This document shows positions 23,361-34,692 of a DNA stretch of 64,000 nt, one piece after another; the first letter of the stretch is position 1, and the number at the start of each line of letters is the position of its first letter. The notes under the pieces were generated by a model. That model saw nothing but the letters and a program-made list of their open reading frames with translations, made no database searches and was not told the DNA's origin. Source of the DNA: Isoetes taiwanensis. Lineage: Eukaryota > Streptophyta > Lycopodiopsida > Isoetales > Isoetaceae. Both the position numbers and the translations under genes were made by a program. Location: contig JAJEKV010000046.1 of assembly GCA_021234155.1 (NCBI GenBank), forward strand, positions 9,865,012-9,929,011, written 5' to 3'.

Positions 23361-23503
23361 AGAATTTTGCATTGTGCCTGTCAATTTCTGCTTCATATAA
23401 CTTTAGAATCATTGGCAGTGTCTTGCGATCGAATCAACTTTTTTCTTTTGATGTTAAAGGGATGTCAATCTCTTTTATGAAGACTAATTGTAGCAAATTG
23501 TAA
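23361..23503 (+). pseudogene. Copied 3' end of the aspartic protease gene (arm 2, second copy)
   Basis: Corresponds to 11943-12080 in arm 1 and to about the last 45 protease codons. The first and second copies in this arm are 1.17 kb apart, close to the ~1.2 kb in arm 1. Confidence 0.85.
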
Positions 23504-25790
23504 ATGCAACACAATGGCCTTATAATTTGGCGTCGTCTTTACAAATTGGATTGATAATAATGCATTAGAGTGTTGGTACCTTATAATCTAACGTGGTCTT
23601 TACAAGGTAGATTGATAATAATGCATAAGAATGTTGACATGTATAAACATCTTTCCCATTTATTTTTTATTGAATTGGTTAAAATGCTCAAACGCACCCA
23701 ACCCAATTGTGAATTACTTGGAATTAGCAATTAGATGCCATCAAAGAAAACTTCCTTAGGAGGCAGAATCAGAATCATGAGGAAGGGAAAAATTCTTCTT
23801 ATGCGCAACTTGACATTAACACTGACGTAGAAAAGAAGGGGGAAAAGAACATGGGGCAAACAATGATGGATATTCTAGATAATGATGATGTGCTTGATGA
23901 TGCTAACAAACCTATTGTAATGCCCAATATCCAGGATTCAGAAGTTGCAGGTAAAGAAACTAATGTGGAGCAAAACAGAAACTCACTCTGAGTCTTCACC
24001 GTTACCGCCTTCTAGACCTACAAGACTGAAACATATGCGAGCCCAGGTGGAGAAACTAATGTGGAGCAAATAGAAACTCACTCTAAGTCTTCACCGATGT
24101 AAGTCTTGAAACTCATAGTAGAGCTGCAGAAGGTAGAAGTCTAAGGAACAAAGAAAATGTGAGTGTTGACAATGCAAACACATTGATAGCCATAGACACT
24201 AAATAATATCCTTTATTTAGAAGCCATAAATGCAGATGATTCTGCTAAATGGATAGAAGCAATAGAAAATCCTTATTTGAAAGCCATAAATGCAGATGAT
24301 TCTACTAAATGGATAGAAGCAATAGAAAATGAGATGGGCTCTTTTAAAAGGACAAATACCAGTGATGTTGTTGATTTGCCAGAAGGAAAAAATGTTGTAG
24401 GAAACAAATGGATTTTTAAGCTAAAATCAGGGATTGACAGAGCAAATCCTAAACATAAAGCAAGACTTGTTGCTCAGGGGTTTTCTCTAAAAAGGGGTTT
24501 GGACTACGAAGAAACATTTCCTCCCATAGTCAAAATGACTAGCATTAGAATTTTACTAGCATTCTTAAATGCATAGAATTTAGAAATCCATCACATGGAT
24601 GTTAGCACTGCTTTTCTCAACACTAAATTAGAGGAAGAAATTTACGTGAGATGAGACCCTGGCTTTAAGAGAGAGAAAAATAAGGTATGGAAGTTAAAGA
24701 GAGCAGTATATGGCCTAAAGCAAGCTCTTAGACTGTGGTACTTTTGTATGGACTCTTATTTAAGAAAGTAAGGTTTTATTAAATTTAATTGTGACGAGAA
24801 CCTGTACGCATATAGACAAGGAAAGGAATATTGTATTAATGCACTTTATGTTGATGACTGTGTGATCATTTCAACAAGTTTAACCATACTTGATATTAGT
24901 ACAAAAATATTCTCAGAAGCAGGTTTTAGCGGACAGATCTGGAAGAGCTACAAAGATTCCTTGGGATTGAAGTAAAAAGAGACAGAAACAACAAGAAGCT
25001 CTTCTTGTCTCAAGTAGGTACATTGATGCTATATTAAAAAGACTTAACATGTTCAATTACAAAGCCGTCAATACGCCGCTTGTAAGAGGGCAGAAGATGT
25101 CAAAAGAATTGTCTCCAAAAACAAAGGAAGAAATAAAAGAAATGGATGCATTCCATATAAAGAACTGGTAGATCGCTTGATATACTTGGCAAATTGCATG
25201 AGGCTAGACGGGCTTTTGCCATTAATATGCTTAGCAGATATAATAACAATCCAGGTAAAGCCCATTGGGTATTAGCTAAGAGGGTTGCCAGAGGGAACAA
25301 AGCATGTTGGTATATTGTTTTATTCAAAGGATCTAGAACTCAAAATATTTTGTGACTCTAACTGGGCATATGATTTAGATTGTAAAAAGTCAACATCAGG
25401 ATTTATTATGATGCTCGCTGGGGTGCCTATCTATGGAAGTCCAAGAAGGAAAACTATATTGCATGGTCTATAGCAGAAGCAGAATATGTAGCAGCGACCT
25501 TGGTTGCAAAAGAAATGGTTTGGTGCAAAAGGCTATTAGAAGAACTTGACATAGCCATGGAACATCCTCTTGTTCTTAATTCTGATAATCCTAGTTGCAT
25601 CGCTATGTGTAAAAATCAGGTCTTGCATGAGAGGTCTAAGCATATCGAAATTCATATGCATTATATTAGGGATGTTGTGAACAAAAATCTTAATAGTTGG
25701 ATTATGTTGGCACAGAACATCAGCTGGCAAATCTCCTAATCAAAGCTCTCTCAGAAAAATGATCTATACAGTTGAAGAAATCGTTGTCCT
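23504..25790 (+). mobile_element. Copia pol remnant with RT and RNase H (distal part of arm 2)
   Basis: The longest Copia piece in the window. In order it shows the linker (to about 24120), the RT N-terminus (24277-24576: GNKWIFKLK, ARLVAQGF), the RT palm with ALYVDDCVI (24840-24870), and RNase H (25285-25740). RNase H is recognised by FCDSNWAYD, CKKSTSGFI, EAEYVAATLVAKEMVW and HERSKHIEIHMHYIRD. There are several stops and frameshifts and no LTR or primer site could be found, so it is a dead internal fragment. Arm 1 stops at the equivalent of about 24940, and this copy runs further. Confidence 0.9.
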
Positions 25791-27295
25791 CTACAAAATA
25801 TGACACGAAAGCGGGATGGTATAATAATTCATATCATATCATGTTATTTGGTGTACATACCTTGTTTCATGGTCACATGCACGTGGCCTTCAAATATTCA
25901 TTGTATACTGAAATTCACAAAATTCACATATAAAAATAGGGGTGGCTGTGAGATATTTGTGCAGAACAGAAATCCGGCAGGTGTTTTATGTCGAGCCAAA
26001 TTTTGACACAGACTTAGTTGGATGCCCAATCTTGCTTTTTGATATTCGTCTATTCATACTCTTGATAGATTCGTCTTGTGGAATTGTGAATCTGATACTA
26101 CAGGATCAATTTCAAAATTCACAACAAAAACTGTCAGGGGGATCTAAATGTTGCCACATACTAAAAGGGGCATGTGTTGAAAGGATCCACATCATCTACA
26201 ATAACAATGTCTAATGATATAATGAGCAAGTCATGCCTCTCCACGTCCATGTTAGACAAGACGACGACGCCAAACAGTTTTTTGTGTATCTCCCTCACTA
26301 AGTGTCAGAATCAAGTGATTTGTAGTGCATTGAGAAGCTCACTTTGCGAGCTTTCCATTGCTGTATGGCGTCAAGTATTTAAGCAGGTTCAGCTATGTCG
26401 GATTCCAGTACTTCCATTTCGGCCTCCATGGCAAACCTTGATGCATTCTCTTCTTGTGCTTTACCTTCTAAGTTAAGCTATGTTGTTTTAAAAAGCTTTA
26501 ATTTTACCTCATTTGGAATGTCCTTTGCTTCTAGTATGGCCTCAGCTGCCCCCGGTTACCAGCAAACTCTCGGCTTAATCCTTGACTCTTGGCTCAAACT
26601 CTTGACTCTTTTGCAACAATTTCCACTTCTTCCTTTGTCTCAATCCATCTCTGCTTCTCCCAATCTCCCCTTGTGTACTGGTTCTGGCACCTCTACTTCC
26701 AATGAATGCTACTTCTTCCACGCTGACAAGTACCTCTCCTACCCCTGCTATTGGACCTTCAACCAATTCTGATTCTCGCGCGTTGTATACACGCATTAGT
26801 AATTGAATTAAGTGTGATATGTCTTCCAGTAGAATTGTAAACGTGATATCTCTGTATACTTGAGGGAACTGCAATCTATGGCAGATCATATGGATGTTCA
26901 GCTACCTTCTGAGAATGTTTTTTATGAGCCAACAGGCAGGTGAACTAGTGATTGCTATTGATCACAACTCACATTTACAATGTGCTCAGAATTTGGTTTT
27001 TCATGTGTTGTATATCACTTCATGGACCAGTTCCTTCATCTCCATAGGATGAATTTTTGGTTTAAGCAGCATTTCCAAAGACTATGGTTGCCTACTTTTG
27101 AGTCATTAAAAGTTCTTGACAAAAAGAATAAATTTTTCCTGATTATGTTTGATTTTTCAGTTGTTGTAGATAGGTTTGTGGAGTGTGGAGTGGAGCCCTT
27201 ATGGGGCCACTATGTGCGATATCAAGTTTATACACCTGGCTTTGTGCCCAATAAGTCCAGTGCTCTGCACATGCTGCCTTGTTGGTTTGCCGTGG
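25791..27295. other. Intergenic DNA with weak coding-like traces
   Basis: On the minus strand between 26390 and 26890 there are frames rich in Lys/Glu/Gln (about 104 codons at 26575-26889) that look like part of a coiled-coil or gag-like gene, broken by stops. On the plus strand a 115-codon frame (26980-27327) is aromatic-rich. Neither could be assigned to a family. Confidence 0.3.
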
Positions 27296-27768
27296 AAAAA
27301 TTTTTTAGTATAACTACCAACACATAACTATCATTAACATTAATTATTACAAACCATTGCATTCCATACTTAAACATAAAACCCCCCCTTAAACCCCCTT
27401 TGGTTTGGGTGCATATTCACGGGGGGTGACTCCGGGCATCGAGAGCTGTTGGATGAGCATATATGCCTTTTATTCCTTGATCTAGACTGTATATAGAGAT
27501 CCTCATTTGTGGGGTATGCCTGTACAAGTTTTGGTATACTGTATAACACAATTTGCGAAATACTATAAGATTTGAGACAATGTACTATATGGTATTGATT
27601 TTGTACATGTATAACCTGATTTTAGGGGCTCTCGCCGCCCTACGTCACCCCCCGTGTGAATATGCACCCAAACCAAAGGGGGTTTAAGGGGGGATTTTAT
27701 TTTTAAGTATGGAATGCAATGGTTTGTAATAATTAATGTTAATGATAGTTATACTAAAAAAAAATTTT
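27296..27768. mobile_element. Foldback MITE with ~115-bp terminal inverted repeats
   Basis: 27296-27431 and 27637-27768 are inverted copies of each other, including AGTATAACTA at the outside, ATTAATTATTACAAACCATT and a G/C-rich core (TTTGGTTTGGGTGCATATTC next to a GGGGGG run). The left arm has a 14-bp internal duplication. The ~205-bp loop has no coding capacity. A clear target duplication was not found, so the superfamily is open. Confidence 0.8.
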
Positions 27769-28606
27769 ACAAATTCGGGCCCTAACAAAAAAAAAAAAAC
27801 AAAACCAAATAAATAAACAAGCAACAATACACCATATACACAGTCCAAACTCCCTTGAGTGAATATGTAGCATCTAAACCAAAAAGAAAGTCATATAATC
27901 ATTGTTTATTGAAGAAAGTCATATAATCATTGTTTATTGTTATATATTGTTATATGTTTGTGAGATCTGTGAAGAACAAAAAATTTAGGGCCTATAGAAT
28001 ATAAAAATCATAAAAACAATGCAAATGAAAACGTGTACACAAACTAGCATAAGGGGTTCTCATACTCGTCTAATCCTCATACTTGTCTAACCCTGGCCCT
28101 TGATCCAAGTAATATTCCATGGATTATTCCAAAGCCACAAACTATGGTCGTTCATCCAAAAACAAGATGGGGTCAAACCCCATTTTCCACCTCACCCAAA
28201 GGTTGTCTCAATTGTATTCCGTTGAAGTCAAACATGTATATAGTTCTCGCATATAGGGCATAGCACGTTTTAGATGGAAGACAAAAACAAAAGAAAGGCC
28301 AAGGCATTTCTTAGCCGCGGAGCTGTACTCTCCATGGGTGCATGGATACCTAGACCTGTGATATCCCACGATTGCCTTTGTCTTCTACTTAAGATACTAA
28401 AAATGAACATAGATTCGCTCGAGAAGAGCTCCCTAATATTACACTCATATATAATGGAGTATCTGTTTACCACGATGCATAGAACACATGGTTATCATGG
28501 TCCTCTAAATATGCTCCATCCAACCAATTACTTCATTGTTTAGAAAAGTAAAACCTAAATCCCTGATAACAATGGTAAGTGATGATGAGTAATGAGGAAT
28601 ATATAC
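27769..28606. other. Intergenic DNA, nothing recognised
   Basis: A-rich stretches (27780-27810) and a 25-bp direct duplication (AAGAAAGTCATATAATCATT plus five bases, at 27889 and 27914). A 67-codon minus ORF at 28270-28473 shows no family. Confidence 0.4.
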
Positions 28607-30081
28607 CTGGTTATTTGGGCTGTGCAAAAAGCATCAAGATCATGACCATCCTGTTCTAGCATCTCGACAACTTTCTTCAATGCCTGACATGGAAAAAATT
28701 AGTGGCTATATATAGCCAAATGGCGATTTTTTAGGGGGTCTAGGCAATTTTTGCGGCAAATTTTATGAAGAGAGATTTTTTTAAAAAATATAAAAAATAG
28801 CCATAGTTAAAACAAGTACTCCATTATTTTCTTAGGATTAGCCAAACTATTTTCCCCATTTTCCTTAAAGAAAAAGGGATTAGCCTTTCTTTATATTATA
28901 ATATTTATATATTTAATCATTAATAGCCAAACAAAAATGAATTTTTATTATAGACTTTTACACATTCCCACCTACCATCATCAGTGATAGTAGTTTTTCA
29001 AACTATGAATTTCTATTATATATACCACATATACATCTTTAAAAAGGAACTGTAAGAGATGGCCAATATCCCTCTAGATGGTTGCATAACACCTTCCTTT
29101 AAGGGTTAGAGATAAGTGCAATTTGATCACCATATCTACAAGGTGTCGTTGCATTGAATGTAGTTCAGACTATGGATGTTATGAGCTATGTTGCGAGCTT
29201 CTGTTAAAAGTTTTTCAATATTATTATATCTTCCTTGATTGTTGATTATTATTTGTAATCGTAGTACAATTGTCTAAAGTTACAAAATTTAATTTACATT
29301 TTTTGCGTTTTCCAGTTAAAAAAAAATAGCCAAGTGAAATTTTATAGTACATAATCAAAAGTTTCGCCAAGTCCAAATATATATAGATGTAATAATAACA
29401 ATAACTTTAGCCAAATTTATATCATAAAATACTGTAAAATTTTGAAAAATAGCCAAACTATTTTTTATGAAAAAATATATAGTATGCTTAATTTTTTCCC
29501 TGATGCCTGACTTTAACAGAGCCACTTCATAACCAAACCAAGTGGCATTATGATTGCCTACAATGTAAACAATACCTCTAGGTTTTTCAGATCTGCAAAT
29601 GCTCGCAAAGCAGCATGATAAACTGTCAAACGGCGATTAACTGCACCCCTTCTAAAGGGCATGTCTCCCAGCACAAGGTTGGCTAACTCTTCTAGCAGCT
29701 CAGTAGATAACTCTTGTTCTCCTGTAACAGCACGTACTTTGAAGTGTGTACATAGCAGGAAAAAGAGAACACTAGCTTAATGTAATGTACATATACTCAA
29801 ACTTCTTACTGGATCCCAAATTGAATCACATAGCTTGCTTTCACTAAAATGCATGTCCCAAATTATCATCATCTATGCTCAAAATCAATGTGGGCATCCA
29901 AATATGCTTTCTTTCTTCATCAACATGAGACGAGATTCATTTGGCTAAATACTATGCAGGAACTAACCTTCCTGTATGTTTGCTCAGTGGTAGGCTTCCT
30001 ATTTTTGTGGGCAATTATAAGGGCACTGTAGCAGTGATCATTGAAAGTTATGCCAATCCGGCATGCCCATGCCATCAAGGC
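28607..30081 (-). pseudogene. PPR-protein gene fragment (three exons)
   Basis: Three minus-strand exons look like part of a pentatricopeptide-repeat protein gene, a family that binds organelle RNA. They are 29968-30081 (CYSALIIAHKNRKPTTEQTY), about 29576-29729 (GDMPFRRGAVNRRLTVYHAA) and 28607-28683 (ALKKVVEMLEQDGHDLDAFC). Each has good GT-AG borders except the acceptor of the middle exon, which does not give a clean phase. The text pattern (aLraFadlknleAlkkvvemleqdG) fits PPR helices. Neither a start nor a C-terminal end is present. It lies directly downstream of erlin-like exons on the same strand, with the breakpoint inside the PPR intron. Confidence 0.65.
28690..29570. other. Long AT-rich intron-like interval in the PPR fragment
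   Basis: About 0.9 kb between two PPR exons. It holds repeated AT-rich words such as ATAGCCAAA and TTTTATTATA, and no other exon that I can recognise. Confidence 0.4.
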
Positions 30082-30133
30082 CTATGCAAAACATCCCCAA
30101 AACCCGCTGTCTGCTTGCTTTTCTGCATCAACA

Positions 30134-30661
30134 CTCGGGTGTCAGTTTGAACTTGTTTGCCTCTGCCTCTTTAATGACCCTGTAAGTACAGCTTCAAGAA
30201 TTACGTAGACACATGCCACATTCTTTTAAAAATTCGTGCAGAAACCCACAGACTCAATTCTCAAAATTATACCTATACACTAAATGCATCGTTTACAAGA
30301 AGCAATAACTTATTGTCTGACGTTTCATACTCTCCTTCTCTGTGACAAGGGCATCCCTTGCTGCCTCTGTTAAAGCTTTCTTCTTTTGCGTCTCAGCTTC
30401 CTTCTCTACAACCTTTTGCTGCTCCACTGCTATAAGGACCTTCATTCACATAACATTTAGGAAAAGCAACCAAATATGCCAAAGAATAGGGTCTTATGCA
30501 CGGAAGCCTTAAACCTTGGTTCGTTCCTCCTCCATAATCTCATAATTTCGAGCAATTGACTTTGGAACTGTTGGCTTTGTCACTCGTACGCTGATGATCT
30601 CAATTCCAGGAGCATAAACTGTGCAGTCATGCTGAATAGCCTCTTTGATCCTTTCATCAAT
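30134..30661 (-). pseudogene. Erlin-like (SPFH/Band 7) gene fragment
   Basis: Three minus-strand exons match the middle and C-terminal part of erlin-like SPFH proteins, which form ring complexes at the ER membrane. They are 30515-30661 ([29 protein letters not shown]), 30331-30439 (LIAVEQQKVVEKEAETQKKK) and 30134-30179 (VIKEAEANKFKLTPE). The part that normally joins the last two exons (a further ~35-40 residues) is absent, and so are the N-terminal half and the last exon. After LTPE the sequence changes abruptly into a PPR intron. This is a broken or captured fragment, not a gene. Confidence 0.8.
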
Positions 30662-30699
30662 CTGTAACATATTTGGTCCGTATCATTCTATAAGATCTT

Positions 30700-31439
30700 T
30701 TGATCATATCTGGAGATCAAGAACTCTGTTTCAGCTGAAATTTATTGCGTTGGGAAGCCATCTCAGATTTCTTCCTATTGGTATGTAATCTGTATGTGTT
30801 TTTAATACTATTTCCTCAGCAAAAACTCAGATTTTCGGGCTGCAAATTGAGGGCACAAACCCTGAAGTGCTCGTGGTATTGTCCACATATTTTTTATCAT
30901 ATTTGGGGAATTTTAACTCCGTTTCAGCTGAAATTTATCGCGTTGGAAAGCTCCCTCAGAGGTCTTTCTGAAGGTATGTGATTTGCATGTGTTTGAATGG
31001 TGTTTCCATAGCAAAAACACAGATTTTCAGCCTGCACCACCGCTTTGTGGTTCATATTACATTTTTGTTCATATCTATTTCTTTGTGACTTCGGTTTTAC
31101 GACAAAATTTATATCTTTGGAGAGCTCTCTCAGAGTTATTTCAAAGATATTTTATGTTGCTGATGTTTGAACAGGATTTCAGAGTGAAAACAACAGATTT
31201 TCAGTGCTGGATTTAGGGTTTCCATTGTTCTATTTTTTTCAGCACTATATACTTTTCTTCATATCTATTGATCTCGCACTGCTTTTGGGAGCAATGCATA
31301 TCATTAGAATGCTTGTTCTCGTGATGATTCTAAAGACATATGGTTTATCCACATTTGCTTAAGATCCGAGAGAGAAAACAGCCGGTTTTTGCAACCCGAT
31401 TTTAAGGCGTGATTCAAAGGGTGTGATACCATCCAATCA
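30700..31439. repeat. Three diverged ~170-195-bp tandem units
   Basis: Units start near 30732, 30927 and 31096. Each has a (G)AAATTTAT..TTGG(A/G)AAGC..CTCAGA block, then TGTTT..GTTT and an ACAGATTTTC-like end. They resemble untranslated leaders of plant LTR retrotransposons. No coding was found. Confidence 0.6.
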
Positions 31440-31510
31440 CCTTGGATTAAAACATTTACATGCTAAAGCCTTGCGGATCCAAGGCCGTAGAAGAGGGAAA
31501 GCCATTGCTT

Positions 31511-31885
31511 ATTTTCATTTCGACAAGTGTCCGTGAAGGTGGCGAGGTTGAACTTGAGGCTCGCTTTGATTTATGCACTTGAACACTTTCGCATGTGTGT
31601 CCGTAAGGTGAAAGAGCCCCGCGACTTGCTTCTTGCACTTGGAAGCCTCGCTACCGCCGACACGCGGAAGCTTTCGGACGCCGCCCGTAGGGACAGAGGT
31701 TTCATTTCGCATTAGTGTCCGAGGTGGCGAGGGTTGAACTTGAGGTCGCTTTGATTTATGCACTTTAACACTTTCGCATGGTGTCCATGGTGAAAGAGCC
31801 GCACTTGCTTCTTGCACTTGGAAGCTGCGCTTTTGCCGCTTCACGCGGGAAGCTTTGGACGGGCGCCTCAGAAGGGACAGAGGTT
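31511..31885 (+). repeat. Tandem ~190-bp units at the LINE 5' end
   Basis: Both units contain GTGGCGAGG, GCTTTGATTTATGCACTT, CTTTCGCATG, GCTTCTTGCACTTGGAAGC and GGGACAGAGG in the same order. Tandem units in a LINE 5' region recall the promoter monomers of some mammalian L1 elements. A promoter role here is inference. Confidence 0.65.
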
Positions 31886-33739
31886 GTGCGTGATCAAAGT
31901 GCTTGGAGGCTTTCGGACAAGCCGCCCGTAGGGTGACACCCTATTCATGGCAACTCCAAAGGATAGAAGAGTTTGACGAGCCCTCAAGGCCCCCTTCATC
32001 CAACCCCACGATATATGCATGTGGATGGTGCGATACGCTAGCCCCTCTACCTAGCGCAGATATATAGCAAAGAAAACTTCTATTGGGAGAGTACATAGAT
32101 GCCATCCCCAATCGCACTGCATGACACCGCAAAATTGATAGGTGCACATTGAAAAGAGAAGCGGGCAAAGTCTCGCGGCAACAAATATAGCTCGACAGCC
32201 TATGACAGATACTCTAGCCTAGCGGCAAGTCAGATCCGGCTTCACCACCACCAAACCAAAGCGCTTGAGGAGCACCGAAACAGTTCAAGCAATGGCAGAG
32301 GGCAACAAAGCTCGAATTGCTTGCTTGGCGAGGAAATGCAGCTCCTCGCACCCAAATTGCTCAAGAAGTACCGGCTACTGAAAAACAACAGTTTCTGGCA
32401 TGGAGACCCGTGATACAAAGACCTAGAAGATGGCCTTCGCCTAGTGCACTCCGAAGGCGTATGACAAGAAGAGTCTTGCCGACATGCAGGCCGCATGGAT
32501 TCCATGTCCACCGCCATTGAAACCATGACACAGAAAAGCAACGTGGTTGAGCAAGAGACAATGGCAACCATCTCCCGCCTTCAATCGAGGTCGAGGAGGC
32601 TGCTATCGCGGATGCGAAAAATTCAGGTCGCTTTTGAAGAGAGCCACCACAATTGAGAGCCCTTCAAACTAGGGTTGAGACACAAGAAGTGGCCTCCTGC
32701 AATGAACCCTATGCCGGACTCTCGCCAGGTAAAATCGGAGCATAGCTCCGCAGCCGAGATCGAAAGGTGCAGGAGCCGAGGGCAGCCATCATCGGTCAAG
32801 GCAAGAGCCTCAATGCAGGCTCATGAGCAATTGCAACGGTGCATGCGTGAATTGAAAAGGCAAAGAATAATTTCAGCAGGAGCTAAGCTCCCCGCTTCCG
32901 GAAGGAGAGACCGCTATACACGCCACGCGGGCCCCCCCGCCTAAGAGTCCGCAAGGTGTCACCAGACCGCTCGCTATCGCACCCCCTGCCACGCTTATGC
33001 CACCCCTGCTTTCAACGTGAGCCCACAAATATGCTCCGGCCGACAACAAACAACTCCCCTGCAGCCGCAGGATTGACCCAAAAATCGAGAGTTCCAGAGC
33101 CGAGGCGAGAAGCCACAATGTGGTGGTACGTGGGCCGACGAAGAGGCGGGGAGGACCTCATTAACCGCTCCAAATGTTGATTCTTGCTCGAATGACATTC
33201 CCGTGCAAGACATATTATTAGGGCGACGCGCATGCCTGCATCGCTACACCGCAGTCACGCTCACGCGACGAGATGCGCAAGTGAAAGCGGCTATCCTACG
33301 GCCCGTAGGCAAACTGAAGGGAACCGCCTTGTATGTTGACCGAGACCTGACCCCAGCCCAACAAGAAGACCGCAGTAACGAAGTTGGCCAAAGTTAAAAG
33401 CATTCGCATGTGGAGGAGCTGCAGGGATGATTCGGGTAAGATGCAAATTTTCAAGCCGCCAAATGCTGCCCAATCCTCGCTAACCTCCGGCGGCTCCCTC
33501 GACCATGCCACTTCTTCGCCGCCGCAGACGCCTCGCTCAAGTTGTTTCACCTTCGCTTTCTCGCACATCTCGCATGCCTCTACCGCCATCCCCCTTTCGC
33601 CGCCGCCATCAATCCCCAATCGGGCCCCTGCCGACAAATAGGAATTGTGCCTCCGCGATGGTCTCCCAGGAATTGCCGGGGCTTCCCATGGCGTAAGGGA
33701 GATAGTCTCAACTCGTTCGCTGCAGATATGGATCTGATC

Positions 33740-34560
33740 TTCCTTATGGAAACATGGGAGCATGCAGGACACAGGATACCCGACTTGCCAGATACCAGCG
33801 CTTCAATGATTGCACAGAAAGCGGGGCATGGGGAGTTGCCCGCTACTATCGAACGGCCTTGGTACGGTCAGTTTCCTTGTTCAAGATGCATAAGCACAAC
33901 CGGGACTTGTGGGTGCGTGTGCAAAACCGCAGAGCGCACCCTCTTTGTGGCAGCCGCTACTTTCCACATGCGCGTAGCAACTTCTATCACACCCACTCGA
34001 TGTGGATAGGTTGGACCCCTATGTCGATCTATATGATGACATACAACAAAGATAAGCAGTTGGGCAGGTCATACTCCTTTGAGACTTCAATGCGCTGCAC
34101 CGGGTAGAACAACCCATGAGATTTGATCCCTTGACCGATGATATATTGCAGCTGCGCCCCGCAGGAAGCAGGCCACTACGGACATCGATGACAATCGTGT
34201 CACACGCTATGGTAGACAATTGCTTTTGCTCGCGGGTATCTTTGACCGGTAATCTGCAATGGATCGGCACGCTGGGTCGCCCACCCGCAAGAGCACTTGT
34301 AGACGTGGAAAACCGTGGGGAGGATCTAGTGTGGTGGACTATGTGCCGGTGCCCGAAAGCAGATATGCATGTCGCCAAGCACTTCCGTGGGGGAACAACT
34401 AATAGGGATGAAGAGATCGACTCGCACCACTTACCACTTTACTTGAAGTTGGCTTGGCGCAGTTGTGCAAACCCCCGTACCACATGCTCCTCACATGCCT
34501 CACCGCGATTGATTATGAACATGCGGGGCTTATGCCCGGATGCTTATAGATGACTGGCAG
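33740..34560 (+). pseudogene. LINE apurinic-type endonuclease domain, broken
   Basis: The frame changes several times, but ETWEHAGHRIPDLP, SGAWGVARYY, HKHNRDLWVRVQNR and a DFNALH block at about 34090-34110 can be followed. DFNALH corresponds to the GDFN motif of LINE endonucleases, with the Gly codon now a stop. This is the nicking enzyme of target-primed reverse transcription, here inactive. Confidence 0.7.
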
Positions 34561-34692
34561 AAATTTTGCAAATGCAGATGGCCGGGCCGACCGATGTGCT
34601 TAGGATCAAGCAGAGAGATGCTTTGGGATAAGCTGCCCACGATGCACCTCCGTGAACACAACCTTCCCACGTAATCAATGGTTTGATGCAGA

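Noticed and set aside
30134-30661. A complete erlin-like gene
   Set aside because: The N-terminal half, a middle part and the last exon are missing, and the sequence switches to PPR DNA.
32242-32571. 109-codon minus ORF and other GC-rich ORFs in 31.5-34 kb
   Set aside because: They lie opposite or out of frame with the LINE 5' part and show no domain.
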